A DNA stretch of 64,000 nt from an uncultured Collinsella sp. (GTDB taxonomy: Bacteria > Actinomycetota > Coriobacteriia > Coriobacteriales > Coriobacteriaceae): positions 54,493-118,492 of the forward strand of contig CASEEV010000077.1 of assembly GCA_949287065.1 (NCBI GenBank), written 5' to 3'. The notes under the pieces were generated by a model that saw nothing but the letters and a program-made list of their open reading frames with translations, made no database searches and was not told the DNA's origin. Position numbers and translations under genes: made by a program. How positions within the stretch are numbered: position 1 is the first letter of the stretch; each line of letters starts with the position of its first letter. This document shows, one piece after another, positions 1-8,767 of the stretch.

Positions 1-1
1 C

Positions 2-322
2 GCCGTTGAGAAGGCGATCGCCGCATCTGATCTCGGCATTACGCCCACCAACGACGGCATCTGCATCCGTCTTCCGTTCCCGGCGCCTACCGAGGAGCGT
101 CGCCGCGAGCTCGTGAAGGAGTGCCGCGAGCTTGCCGAGCAGGCGCGCGTCTCGATCCGCAATATTCGCCGCGACCAGAACGCTCGCATCGACCGCGACG
201 AGGAGCTCTCTGAGGACGAGAAGCGCCGCGCTCAGACTCAGGTTCAGAAGACCACCGACTCCTACATCGCCAAGATCGATCAGATCCTCAAGGATAAAGA
301 AGCCGAGGTCATGGAGATCTAA
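2..322 (+). CDS. frr: Ribosome recycling factor, C-terminal part (cut by window edge)
   Basis: RRF splits post-termination 70S ribosomes together with EF-G in the cytoplasm. The frame is open from the left edge and ends at TAA 320-322, giving about 106 residues of a protein usually near 185. The visible part includes the stretch [19 protein letters not shown], typical of the RRF hinge region, followed by the long basic/acidic helix [12 protein letters not shown]...DEKRRAQ that forms domain I. The stop codon abuts the ATG of uppS, so the two are co-transcribed and probably translationally coupled. frr-uppS-cdsA-dxr-rseP is a widely conserved order. The start lies outside the window. Confidence 0.97.
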   Translation, partial: AVEKAIAASDLGITPTNDGICIRLPFPAPTEERRRELVKECRELAEQARVSIRNIRRDQNARIDRDEELSEDEKRRAQTQVQKTTDSYIAKIDQILKDKEAEVMEI

Positions 323-1108
323 ATGCAGGTAGATCAGGAGAAACTCGCCGCGTACTTCTCCGATGCCCCTAACGACGTCTCGCTTGAGAGCATAGACGTG
401 GCGCGTCTCCCGCGCCATGTTTCGGTGATCATGGACGGCAACGGACGTTGGGCCACCTCGCGCGGTCTCGGCCGCAGCGAGGGTCACAAGGCGGGTATCG
501 TGTCCCTCCGCGAGGTTATCACCGCTTCGGTTCGCCTCGGCATCGACGTGCTGTCTGCTTATGCGTTCTCAACCGAGAACTGGAACAGGCCGCAGCACGA
601 GGTCAACATCCTCATGCATCTCTTCGCCAAGACGTTCGTCGACGAACTGCCGTTGCTCAAGCGCGAGAACGTTCGCGTGGTGTTTCTCGGCGACATCTCC
701 GCATTGCCCGCAAGGACGCGCGAGGTGTTTGAGTACGGCGTCGAGGAATGCGAGCGCCATACCGGTATGGTGCTCGCGCTTGCCGTGAACTACGGCGCGC
801 GAGCCGAGATTACGCGTGCCTGTCGTCTGATCGCCGAGGCTGCCGCGCGCGGTGCGATCGACCCTCAGACCATCGATCAGGATACTGTTGCGAACAAGCT
901 CTACACTGTGGGTCTTCCCGACCCCGAGCTCGTGATCAGAACCTCGGGCGAGCTCAGGCTTTCCAACTACCTGCTGTGGCAGGTGGCATATGCCGAGTTC
1001 TACGTGACCGATACGTACTGGCCCGACTTTACGCGCTGGGACCTTCTGCGTGCCATACGCTCTTTCCAGCAGCGTGACCGCCGCTTTGGCGGATTGAGCA
1101 AGAAGTAA
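323..1108 (+). CDS. uppS: Isoprenyl transferase (undecaprenyl diphosphate synthase)
   Basis: A cis-prenyltransferase of 261 aa that condenses isopentenyl-PP onto farnesyl-PP to make the C55 lipid carrier for peptidoglycan. The signature VIMDGNGRWA (about residues 35-44, catalytic Asp38) and the C-terminal RTSGELRLSN...WPDF segment are both intact. The length is normal. ATG 323 directly follows the frr stop. The product depends on IPP from the MEP enzymes encoded just downstream (dxr, ispG). A strong structured element follows the stop, before cdsA. Confidence 0.97.
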   Translation: MQVDQEKLAAYFSDAPNDVSLESIDVARLPRHVSVIMDGNGRWATSRGLGRSEGHKAGIVSLREVITASVRLGIDVLSAYAFSTENWNRPQHEVNILMHLFAKTFVDELPLLKRENVRVVFLGDISALPARTREVFEYGVEECERHTGMVLALAVNYGARAEITRACRLIAEAAARGAIDPQTIDQDTVANKLYTVGLPDPELVIRTSGELRLSNYLLWQVAYAEFYVTDTYWPDFTRWDLLRAIRSFQQRDRRFGGLSKK

Positions 1109-1112
1109 TCGC

Positions 1113-1170
1113 GACCGCCATGCCCGTGAACGACCCCCGCAGGCATGGCGGTCTGCCTATGCGCGGGGGT
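1113..1170 (+). promoter_or_regulatory. Two interlocking stems (possible H-type pseudoknot) before cdsA
   Basis: Two perfect Watson-Crick helices interlock here. Stem 1 is 12 bp (1113-1124 with 1142-1153). Stem 2 is 8 bp (1133-1140, within the loop of stem 1, with 1163-1170). The order stem1-5', stem2-5', stem1-3', stem2-3' is that of an H-type pseudoknot with connectors of 8, 1 and 9 nt. It ends 5 nt before the GAGG ribosome-binding site at 1176-1179. There is no U-tract, so a simple intrinsic terminator is unlikely. Control of cdsA translation is an inference. Confidence 0.55.
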
Positions 1171-1184
1171 GAAGCGAGGTAGAC

Positions 1185-2093
1185 GTGGCTTTGTCTGACG
1201 AGAGGCCTTCAACGCAGGCGCACCACGGCTTTGACGAGCCGGTGCTGAGTTCGGAGGAGCAGTCATCGCCTGCAGGTGCGGAAAGCGGTTTCAGCAAATT
1301 CTTCGTACGCGCCGGGTTCGGCATTCTGTACGCGGTGCTCTTCATCGCGTGCTTGGTTTTCGGGCGCTATACCACGGCTGCGTTTGTTGCGGTTATGAGC
1401 TGGCTGTGCTGCATGGAGTTCTATCGCATGATGCGGCTCGACGGCAAGATGCCCAATGAGTTTCTCGGTCTCGTCGCTGCGGTGCTCTTTCCGCTTTCGG
1501 CTCTTGTGAGCCCGATCTTCCTCACCGCCCTTCTCTTCCTGCTCGTGCTCACACTCGGGCTCTGGTATGTTCGATCGCCGCGTGCGCGCATCGCCGACGT
1601 GGCTTTGACGGCGCTCGGTCCTCTGTACACCGGCTTTATGCTCTCGGCTATCGTTCTCATTCGCGATGTCGACGCAGGGGCGGCGGGTGCGCTCCTTTCG
1701 GTGGGCGTTTGCGCGTCGCTGTGGGTGTCCGACTCGTTTGCCTACCTTGTGGGCAGCCGCTTCGGCAAGCATAAGATGGTCCCCAAGATAAGCCCCAAGA
1801 AGTCATGGGAGGGCTTTGTCGGTGGCCTTGCGGGCTCGATCCTTATCTGGGTCATTTTGTGGGCTACGCATTGGTACGATCTCGCGCTTTGGTACGCCGT
1901 GGTCTGCGGTCTTGTGGTCGCGGTTCTCGGCGTCGTCGGCGACCTCATCGCTTCCCGCATCAAGCGCGGGGTAGGCGTCAAGGACTCCGGCAACCTGATT
2001 CCGGGTCATGGCGGCATGCTCGACCGAAGCGACTCGCTGATCTTCGGAGCGATCACCGCCTACTTTCTGCTCGCGATCGGAGGAGTTATCTAA
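1185..2093 (+). CDS. cdsA: Phosphatidate cytidylyltransferase (CDP-diacylglycerol synthase)
   Basis: A polytopic membrane enzyme of 302 aa converting phosphatidic acid and CTP into CDP-diacylglycerol. That product is the substrate of both CDP-alcohol phosphotransferases in this window (29222 and 51410). The C-terminal signature is clear: KRGVGVKDSGNLIPGHGGMLDRSD spans about residues 257-280, with the conserved KD, PGHGG and DRxD elements. About seven hydrophobic segments precede it. The first ~40 residues are a polar cytoplasmic extension. Start is GTG 1185 with GAGG 6 nt upstream. The stop overlaps the dxr ATG by 1 nt (TAATG). Confidence 0.95.
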   Translation: MALSDERPSTQAHHGFDEPVLSSEEQSSPAGAESGFSKFFVRAGFGILYAVLFIACLVFGRYTTAAFVAVMSWLCCMEFYRMMRLDGKMPNEFLGLVAAVLFPLSALVSPIFLTALLFLLVLTLGLWYVRSPRARIADVALTALGPLYTGFMLSAIVLIRDVDAGAAGALLSVGVCASLWVSDSFAYLVGSRFGKHKMVPKISPKKSWEGFVGGLAGSILIWVILWATHWYDLALWYAVVCGLVVAVLGVVGDLIASRIKRGVGVKDSGNLIPGHGGMLDRSDSLIFGAITAYFLLAIGGVI

Positions 2094-3289
2094 TGGATGC
2101 CCCTCGCACTCATGCAAACAACGGAAGTGCCGAGCGTGTTCGCGTAGCTGTTCTCGGTTGCTCGGGATCCATCGGCATGCAGACGCTCGATGTGTGCCGT
2201 ACCCACGCCGACAAGCTCGAAGTCGTCGCCCTTTCGGTCAATACGTCTGTTGACTGCCTCGTCAAAGCGGCGGAGGAGTTCAGGCCCAAGCGCGTTGCCA
2301 TTGCCGACAAGGGTCTAAAAGACGACACGCGCATCGCCGATCTTCCTCGCGGTTGCGCGGTGCGCTTTGGCGAGCGCGCCGTGAGCGAGATCGGCATTGA
2401 GGACGACGTCGATGTTGTCGTGGTGGCACTTGTGGGCGCTATCGGCGTGTGGTCGTGCGCACGCGCCCTTGAGGCGGGAAAGCGCGTGGGCCTTGCGAAC
2501 AAGGAGTCGCTCGTCATCGCGGGTGACCTGATCATGCCGCTTTCTCGCCGCTCGGGGGAGCTCATACCTATCGATTCAGAGCACTCGGCTATCTTTCAGT
2601 GCTATCGCGGCGAAGATCCTGCCGAAGCGCATGCCATATGGCTTACGTGCTCGGGCGGCCCCTTTTACGGACGCACTCGCGCCGAGCTCGAGAAGGTCAC
2701 GCCTGCCGATGCGCTCGCGCACCCTACCTGGAACATGGGCGCCAAGATCACCGTTGACTCCGCCACGCTTATGAACAAGGGTCTCGAGTGCCTTGAGGCG
2801 CATCATCTGTTTAACGTCGACATGGATTTCATCAACGTCGTCGTTCAGCGGCAGTCCAAGATCCATTCGATGGTGGAGTACTGCGATGGGTCGGTTATGG
2901 CGCACCTAGGCGCGTCCGACATGCGCATACCCATTCAGTACGCGCTCTCGTACCCGCGACGCTGGGATACGCCCTGCCCGCGACTCGACTTCAGACAGCT
3001 CGGTTCGCTTGACTTTGGCGCACCCGACACCGAGGCGTTCCCATGCCTTGCGCTCGCCCTGGAGGCGGGCAAGACGGGGCGCACGATGCCATGCGCTATG
3101 AACGCCGCCAACGAAGTGGCCGTCTCAAGCTTTCTTGCAGGTTCCTGTGGATTCACGGACATCGATCGCACGGTCGCCCATGTCATGGAGCGCCATGAGC
3201 CCGAACGGGTAGAGAGCTTGGATCAGCTCTGGTCGATCGATCGCTGGGCGCGTGAAGAGGCGCGGGCGTTCGTAGCCTCGAGGAGGTAG
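2093..3289 (+). CDS. dxr: 1-deoxy-D-xylulose 5-phosphate reductoisomerase
   Basis: The second MEP-pathway enzyme, making 2-C-methyl-D-erythritol 4-phosphate with NADPH and a divalent metal. The 398-aa protein has the nucleotide-binding VAVLGCSGSIG (about residues 17-27), the NKESLV motif, IPIDSEHSAIFQ with metal ligands, and MNKGLECLEAHHLF. ATG 2093 overlaps the cdsA stop; an upstream extension of the frame lies inside cdsA and is rejected. With ispG and ispH, also in this window, it shows that the organism uses the MEP route. Confidence 0.97.
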   Translation: MDAPRTHANNGSAERVRVAVLGCSGSIGMQTLDVCRTHADKLEVVALSVNTSVDCLVKAAEEFRPKRVAIADKGLKDDTRIADLPRGCAVRFGERAVSEIGIEDDVDVVVVALVGAIGVWSCARALEAGKRVGLANKESLVIAGDLIMPLSRRSGELIPIDSEHSAIFQCYRGEDPAEAHAIWLTCSGGPFYGRTRAELEKVTPADALAHPTWNMGAKITVDSATLMNKGLECLEAHHLFNVDMDFINVVVQRQSKIHSMVEYCDGSVMAHLGASDMRIPIQYALSYPRRWDTPCPRLDFRQLGSLDFGAPDTEAFPCLALALEAGKTGRTMPCAMNAANEVAVSSFLAGSCGFTDIDRTVAHVMERHEPERVESLDQLWSIDRWAREEARAFVASRR

Positions 3290-3290
3290 C

Positions 3291-4655
3291 ATGAGCGCTC
3301 TGCTCGGAATTATAGCCCCCGTTTTCTGGTTCGTCGTGGTTGTTTCGTTTCTCGTGTTCGTGCACGAGGGCGGGCACTTCTTGGCCGCACGTGCCTGCGG
3401 CGTCCGTGTCACCGAGTTCTTTCTCGGCATGCCGTGCCGCTTCAATCTGAGCCACGTCTCAAAGCGAATCGGCACGAAGTTCGGCGTGACCCCGCTTTTG
3501 CTCGGCGGGTACGCCATGATCTGCGGCATGGAGCCCTTCGACGACGGCCTCGCTCCTCGCGCGCTTGCCCTTGTTCACCGTCGCGGCGTCATGAGCGTCG
3601 AGGACCTTGCGCAGGAGCTCGGCTGCGACGCTGACCGCGCGCTTGACATCTGCGTCGCGCTACAGGGCTGGGGCGCTCTCGCGCCGAGGTACGACGAATC
3701 CAAGGGCGAGCGCCCCGGCGGTCGGTATCTTGCAACGACCTACGCCTCCATGCCGCGCGACGGCGAGGGCCGCACCATCTACGACGGCAAGGCGTTCGAC
3801 CGCGCCGGGTCAACGCAGGAGGGCGCTGCGTGGGAGCCGCCTTTCTCGGACGACGAGTTCTTTGCGCGCGAGCGTTCGCGCACCTACGTCGGCGTTGGCT
3901 TCTGGAAGCGCGCGTTCATGCTCGTTGCCGGCATCGTCGTCAACATCGTCGTCGGCTTTGCGCTTATGATGAGCGTGTACTCCATCATCGGCTTCACCGT
4001 TGCCCAAGACGTCAACACCATCGGATCGGTCGAGCAGGACTCGATTGCCCAAGAGATCGGGCTTGCTCCCGGCGACGCCATCCTGTCGATCGACGGTACG
4101 CCAACCGATACCTGGACCGACGTCTATACGGCGCTGCAAGAGGCAGCCGGTTCCGGTGAGTTCGAGCTCGTGTTCGATCACGACGGGACGACCGAGACCG
4201 CAGCGGTGGATCTTGACGAGGGCGAGATGCTCGGCATCGGCGTGTCGACCGAGCTCGTTCGGCTCAACCCCGTCGATGCGGCGCAGGTCTCGTGGTCTTC
4301 AATCGTCCTGACTGCTCAGTCCGTTGCGAGCCTGCTCAATCCCTCGCAGACGCTCACCGTTCTCGATCAGTCGACCTCGGTGGTGGGGATTGCCGTCATG
4401 TCCGCGGAGGCCGCTTCAGCGGGCGCGGCAACGCTTCTCAACTTCGCCGCCGCCATTTCGTTCTCCTTAGGGTTCATGAACCTGCTGCCCATCCCCCCTC
4501 TCGATGGCGGCAAGCTTCTCATCGAGATCCTCCAGGCAGTCTTTCGCAGACCCGTTCCGCTCAAGGTGCAAAACGGACTCTCGGTTGTCGGCCTTGCGCT
4601 CATCGGCGTTCTCTTCGTCTATATGCTGCGCATCGACTTCATGAGATTCTTCTAA
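3291..4655 (+). CDS. rseP: RIP metalloprotease RseP with an inserted domain
   Basis: A site-2 zinc metalloprotease of 454 aa that cleaves within the membrane, typically anti-sigma factors or signal-peptide remnants. TM1 carries HEGGH (His25-His29). A PDZ domain lies at about 240-310 and NLLPIPPLDGG at about 395-405 in a late TM helix. Unusually, residues about 81-200, between the GGY motif and TM2, form a hydrophilic insert. Its first half (about 89-140: helix, SVEDLAQELGCDADRAL, then GALAPRY) reads like a winged helix. Known family members have a much shorter loop there. The gene starts 1 nt after the dxr stop and sits in the standard operon position. Confidence 0.93.
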   Translation: MSALLGIIAPVFWFVVVVSFLVFVHEGGHFLAARACGVRVTEFFLGMPCRFNLSHVSKRIGTKFGVTPLLLGGYAMICGMEPFDDGLAPRALALVHRRGVMSVEDLAQELGCDADRALDICVALQGWGALAPRYDESKGERPGGRYLATTYASMPRDGEGRTIYDGKAFDRAGSTQEGAAWEPPFSDDEFFARERSRTYVGVGFWKRAFMLVAGIVVNIVVGFALMMSVYSIIGFTVAQDVNTIGSVEQDSIAQEIGLAPGDAILSIDGTPTDTWTDVYTALQEAAGSGEFELVFDHDGTTETAAVDLDEGEMLGIGVSTELVRLNPVDAAQVSWSSIVLTAQSVASLLNPSQTLTVLDQSTSVVGIAVMSAEAASAGAATLLNFAAAISFSLGFMNLLPIPPLDGGKLLIEILQAVFRRPVPLKVQNGLSVVGLALIGVLFVYMLRIDFMRFF

Positions 4656-4667
4656 GGGAGCCGCCTT

Positions 4668-5735
4668 ATGGCCAATACAGAAACGCCTCGTTCTCTCACG
4701 CGTCCCGCGCATGTTGGCCCCGTTGTGATCGGGGGAGGCGCTCCTATCGTCGTGCAGTCGATGACCTGCACAAAAACCGAGGACACCGAGGCGACGGCGG
4801 CGCAGGTCCGCTCGCTCGCAGAGGCAGGCTGTGACCTGGTAAGGGTTACGCTGCCGCACAAGGGCGCGGTGGACTCCTTTGCCGCGATATGCGCGCAGAG
4901 CCCTGTTCCCATTGTCGCCGACATTCACTTCGACTACGAGCTCGCTATAGCGGCGGCGCGCTCGGGTGCGGCGAAGCTGCGCATCAACCCGGGCAACATC
5001 GGTTCGTGGGACAAGGTCGACGCGGTTATCGAAGCCGCAGGGGAGAACGGCTGCGCGATCCGCATCGGCGTGAACGCCGGCTCGCTCGACAAAGCGGTCG
5101 ACGCGCGAGAAGACCTGACCTTGCCCGAGAAGCTCGTAGCCTCCTCCGTCGAGTTCATTCGCCACTTCGAGGCTCGCGGCTTTGACAACATTGTTCTTTC
5201 TGCCAAGGCGCACGACGTGCCGACGACTATCGAAACCTACCGCGCGCTTTCGCGAGAGCTGCCGCAGGTTCCCTTGCATCTGGGGGTCACCGAGGCGGGC
5301 ACCCCTCAGCAGGGCACGATCAAAAACGCCGTAGCCCTCGGCGTTCTGCTGAGCGACGGCATCGGCGATACGCTTCGGGTTTCATTGACCGCCGATCCGG
5401 TCGAAGAGGTGCCGGTGGCCTGGGGCATCCTGCAAAGTCTCGGGCTCAGGCGCCGCGGTCCCGAGCTCGTCTCATGCCCTACGTGCGGTCGCACGCAGGT
5501 GAACCTTATTCCCGTTGCGGAAGAGGTGGAGCGTCGTCTCCGCATGTTAGATAAGCCCATCTCCGTTGCCGTGATGGGCTGCGTTGTCAACGGCCCGGGC
5601 GAGGCCAAGGGCGCCGACGTGGGCGTTGCCTGCGGCAAAGGGTGCGCGCTTCTCTTCCGCAAGGGCGAGGTACTGCGCAAGGTACCGGAAGACGCTATAA
5701 TCGACGAACTGTTCAAGGAGATCGACGCACTGTAG
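4668..5735 (+). CDS. ispG: (E)-4-hydroxy-3-methylbut-2-enyl-diphosphate synthase
   Basis: The [4Fe-4S] enzyme that reduces methylerythritol cyclodiphosphate to HMBPP, the penultimate MEP step. The 355-aa protein is the short bacterial TIM-barrel plus Fe-S form. Cluster ligands are visible as CPTCG (about residue 267 on) and GCVVNGPGEAKGADVG (about 302-318). ATG 4668 has AGGGAG overlapping the rseP stop. Its product feeds IspH, which is encoded about 12 kb away at 17522 rather than beside it. Confidence 0.97.
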   Translation: MANTETPRSLTRPAHVGPVVIGGGAPIVVQSMTCTKTEDTEATAAQVRSLAEAGCDLVRVTLPHKGAVDSFAAICAQSPVPIVADIHFDYELAIAAARSGAAKLRINPGNIGSWDKVDAVIEAAGENGCAIRIGVNAGSLDKAVDAREDLTLPEKLVASSVEFIRHFEARGFDNIVLSAKAHDVPTTIETYRALSRELPQVPLHLGVTEAGTPQQGTIKNAVALGVLLSDGIGDTLRVSLTADPVEEVPVAWGILQSLGLRRRGPELVSCPTCGRTQVNLIPVAEEVERRLRMLDKPISVAVMGCVVNGPGEAKGADVGVACGKGCALLFRKGEVLRKVPEDAIIDELFKEIDAL

Positions 5736-5829
5736 GAAGCGAAGGGCAGGTACTCTGCCTGTTCGCAATCGACGTGATCCTGCAGGGCGCTGCGATAGCT
5801 CGTTTAGCAACTAGGAGAAGAGGAACACC

Positions 5830-7557
5830 ATGACGCAAGCTATGAAGATGAGCCGCCTGTACGCGCCCACCCTCAAGGAGGACCCAGCGGAGGCGGAGCT
5901 TGCGAGCCATAAGCTCATGCTTCGAGCGGGCATGATCCGCAAGGCCGCTTCGGGCCTGTACAGCTACCTGCCTCTTGCGTGGCGTACGCTCAGAAAGATC
6001 GAGGCCATCGTTCGCGAGGAGATGGACGGCATCGGAGCTCAGGAGTGCCTGCTCCCGATCCTCATTCCTGCCGAGTACTGGCACGAGTCGGGCCGCTGGG
6101 ATGCCTACGGCCCCGAGATGATGCGCGTCACCGATCGCCATGGCCGTGAGTTCTGCCTCGGTCCCACGCACGAGGAGGGCTTCACCGACCTCATCCGCAA
6201 CGAGCTCAAGAGCTACAAGCAGCTGCCCTGTACGCTTTACCAGATTCAGGACAAGTTCCGCGACGAGATGCGCCCGCGCTTTGGCCTTATGCGCGGCCGC
6301 GAGTTCATCATGAAGGACGCCTACAGCTTCTCCGCCACGCAGGAGTCGCTGCAGGAGATCTACGACGACATGAAGGACGCCTACGCGCGCATCTGCGAGC
6401 GCTGCGGAGTCCATGCGCTTCCTGTTGCCGCGGATTCGGGCGAGATCGGCGGCGACACCTCCGTTGAGTTTATGGCGCTCGCCGAGGCCGGCGAGGCCGC
6501 CCTCGTGTACTGCGACGACTGCGGCTACGCCGCTGACGAGGAGGCCGCCGTCTCCACCGTTGCCGTTTCGGAGGGCCCAGGTTCTGGCGAGCTTGAGCGC
6601 GTGTACACTCCTGGTCTCGGCACTATCGAGGCGGTTGCCGAGTTCTTCGGCTTCCCCGAGAACGGCACGCGCAAGTCACTCGCCCTTATCGACGGTGAGG
6701 GCAAGCCTGTTGTGGCTATCATTCCCGGCGACCATGAGCTGAATGAGATCAAGGCCGGCAAGGCCTTCGGCAGTTTCCACCTTATGACCGAGGAGGAGCT
6801 TAACGAGACAGGGCTCCATAAGGGCTTCATCGGCCCGGTCAACCTTCCCGAGGGTGTGCGCCTGGTGTGCGACGAGAGCCTGCGCGCCTCCAAGAGCTGG
6901 ACGTGCGGTGCCAACGAGGTCGACTATCACTTTACCGGCGCCTGCCCGGGGCGCGACTTTGAGGTTGACGCCTGGGCCGACCTCGTTACCGTGCGCGAGG
7001 GCGATCCGTGCCCGCATTGCGGCCGCCCGCTCAAGGGCGCGCGCGGCATCGAGGTGAGTCAGGTCTTCCAGCTTGGAACGAAGTACTCCGAGGCCATGGG
7101 CGCTACGTTTGTGGGGGAGGACGGCAAGGAGCGCCCGCTCATCATGGGCTGCTACGGCGTCGGCGTCTCGCGCACGCTCTCGGCGGTTATCGAGCAGCAC
7201 AACGACGAGAACGGCATTATCTGGCCGGTTCAGATCGCTCCCTACGAGGTTTCGGTCATCGCCCTCGACAAGAAGGGCGAGGCTTTTGACGCTGCCTCCG
7301 ACCTTGCCGACAAGCTCGCTGCCGAAGGCATCGAAACGGTGTTTGACGACCGCGCCGAGCGCCCCGGCGTTAAGTTTGCCGACAACGACCTCATGGGCTT
7401 CCCGTTTCAGATCGTGGTCGGCAAACGCGGTTTCAAGAACGGCACGGCCGAGCTCAAGAACCGTGCGACGGGCGATCGCGAGGACGTGGCGCTCGACGAG
7501 GTCGTGGCAAAGGTTGCCGCCCTCGTGCGCGCGCAGCGTATGCCGTACGCCGGCTAA
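5830..7557 (+). CDS. proS: Prolyl-tRNA synthetase (bacterial type, with editing domain)
   Basis: A class II synthetase of 575 aa. Motif 2 reads FRDEMRPRFGLMRGREF, followed by MKDAYSF. Between the catalytic motifs lies a YbaK-like INS editing domain (about residues 230-385). Motif 3 is GCYGVGVSRTLSAVIEQ, and the C-terminal anticodon-binding domain follows. Length is normal for the bacterial-type enzyme. ATG 5830 is preceded by AGGAGAAGAGG. The 94-nt gap upstream shows only a small hairpin (GGCAG/CTGCC near 5749) and no T-box features. An intrinsic terminator follows. Confidence 0.97.
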   Translation: MTQAMKMSRLYAPTLKEDPAEAELASHKLMLRAGMIRKAASGLYSYLPLAWRTLRKIEAIVREEMDGIGAQECLLPILIPAEYWHESGRWDAYGPEMMRVTDRHGREFCLGPTHEEGFTDLIRNELKSYKQLPCTLYQIQDKFRDEMRPRFGLMRGREFIMKDAYSFSATQESLQEIYDDMKDAYARICERCGVHALPVAADSGEIGGDTSVEFMALAEAGEAALVYCDDCGYAADEEAAVSTVAVSEGPGSGELERVYTPGLGTIEAVAEFFGFPENGTRKSLALIDGEGKPVVAIIPGDHELNEIKAGKAFGSFHLMTEEELNETGLHKGFIGPVNLPEGVRLVCDESLRASKSWTCGANEVDYHFTGACPGRDFEVDAWADLVTVREGDPCPHCGRPLKGARGIEVSQVFQLGTKYSEAMGATFVGEDGKERPLIMGCYGVGVSRTLSAVIEQHNDENGIIWPVQIAPYEVSVIALDKKGEAFDAASDLADKLAAEGIETVFDDRAERPGVKFADNDLMGFPFQIVVGKRGFKNGTAELKNRATGDREDVALDEVVAKVAALVRAQRMPYAG

Positions 7558-7573
7558 CGAGCGCTGTATCTTC

Positions 7574-7608
7574 GGGCCGCGTCGTTTTTGACGCGGCCCT
7601 TTCTCTTT
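7574..7608 (+). terminator. Intrinsic terminator after proS
   Basis: A perfect 10-bp GC-rich stem (7574-7583 with 7590-7599) with a 6-nt loop is followed by TTTCTCTTTT. It closes the frr-to-proS operon. Confidence 0.92.
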
Positions 7609-7645
7609 TATCCGCTTACATACGCATGGTCTGAGAGGATTACCT

Positions 7646-8674
7646 ATGAACTACGCTGAATGTGCGCTCGGCGCGCGCGGACATATGGGTCCGTATTGCA
7701 AGGCATGCACGGTGTGCGACGGCAGGGGATGCAAAGGCGCCATCCCGGGGCCGGGGGCCAAGGGCTCGGGGACGGTCGCAGTGGCCAACCACGCAGCCTG
7801 GCAGGGCCTGTACGTGAACATGGATACGTTCCATGAGCCGTTTGAAGCCGACACGACGTTCTCGTTCTTTGGACGCGAGCTGAAGGCGCCCATCATGGTT
7901 GCTCCCGTTGGCGATGTGCAGCGTCATTATGGCACTGAGCTTACGATGGACGCCTACAACGACGAGGTAACTGCCGGAGCGGCGGAGGCGGGAACCATCG
8001 CTTGGACAGGAGACGGCGTGGATCCGGGGATCTACCGCCATGCCTGCGAGGATCTCAAGGCTCTCGGCGGGGCAGGGGTGGCCGTGTGCAAGCCATGGTC
8101 GCAGGATGTTGTCGACGAGAAACTTGCGCTTGCCCTCGATGCGGGCGTGACTGCCGTTGCCATGGACGTCGACTCTGCCGGGCTTCCTTTTCTTAAAGGC
8201 GTGGTACCGCCCGCAGGCCCCAAATCCGAGTCGGCGCTTGCCGAGATCATCTCCTCGTGCCCCGTTCCGTTTATCGTCAAAGGGGTTATGACGCCCGACG
8301 CTGCCGAGAAGGCCGTTCGCGCAGGCGCCTCGGGCATCGTCGTGTCGAACCATGGCGGGCGCGTTCTCGACGGCACGCCGCCTACCGCAAGCGCTCTGCC
8401 GGCTATTGCCGCATCTGTTCCCGACGACGTGTGCGTGCTCGTAGACGGCGGCATACGGAGCGGTCTCGACGTGTTCCGCGCGCTGGCCCTGGGTGCCGAT
8501 GCTGCGCTCATCTGCCGTCCGTTTGTCGTTGCGGTATATGGCGGGGGCGCGAGCGGGGTCAAGGGCTACTTCGATCAGCTCGTAGCCGAGCTCAAGGACG
8601 TCATGGAGATGTGCGGTGCCAAGACGATCGCCGACATTGAGCGGGGCATGCTTTACGAGGGGTTTAGGCGCTAG
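7646..8674 (+). CDS. FMN-dependent alpha-hydroxy-acid oxidising protein with N-terminal Cys cluster
   Basis: A 342-aa flavin TIM-barrel protein of the glycolate oxidase/lactate dehydrogenase family. The barrel core is clear: APIMVAPVGD (FMN site), PFIVKGV (active-site lysine), SNHGGRVLDG (His-Gly-Gly-Arg signature) and VLVDGGIRSGLDVFRALALGA (phosphate binding). The substrate cannot be told from sequence. Residues 18-29 hold CKACTVCDGRGC (Cys18, 21, 24, 29; another at Cys6), a CxxCxxCx4C arrangement suited to a metal or Fe-S site and absent from classical family members. The gene stands alone between a terminator and a tRNA promoter. ATG 7646 has GAGAGG upstream. Confidence 0.85.
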   Translation: MNYAECALGARGHMGPYCKACTVCDGRGCKGAIPGPGAKGSGTVAVANHAAWQGLYVNMDTFHEPFEADTTFSFFGRELKAPIMVAPVGDVQRHYGTELTMDAYNDEVTAGAAEAGTIAWTGDGVDPGIYRHACEDLKALGGAGVAVCKPWSQDVVDEKLALALDAGVTAVAMDVDSAGLPFLKGVVPPAGPKSESALAEIISSCPVPFIVKGVMTPDAAEKAVRAGASGIVVSNHGGRVLDGTPPTASALPAIAASVPDDVCVLVDGGIRSGLDVFRALALGADAALICRPFVVAVYGGGASGVKGYFDQLVAELKDVMEMCGAKTIADIERGMLYEGFRR

Positions 8675-8707
8675 AGCGGCGACTCAAAACTTTTTTGGAA
8701 AAAGTGC

Positions 8708-8736
8708 TTGCATTCGCTCGGAGGTTCCCGTATATT
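8708..8736 (+). promoter_or_regulatory. Sigma-70 promoter of the tRNA-Ala/tRNA-CAU pair
   Basis: TTGCAT (8708-8713), a 17-nt spacer, then TATATT (8731-8736). An A/T-rich stretch at 8684-8703, directly upstream, resembles an UP element. The leader contains the palindrome ACCGCACGTGCGGT (8746-8759), probably a processing hairpin. Confidence 0.85.
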
Positions 8737-8767
8737 ATTCCTCGCACCGCACGTGCGGTTGCGATTC

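Noticed and set aside
5736..5829. T-box leader before proS
   Set aside because: The gap is 94 nt with one small hairpin; no T-box bulge sequence or antiterminator pair is visible.
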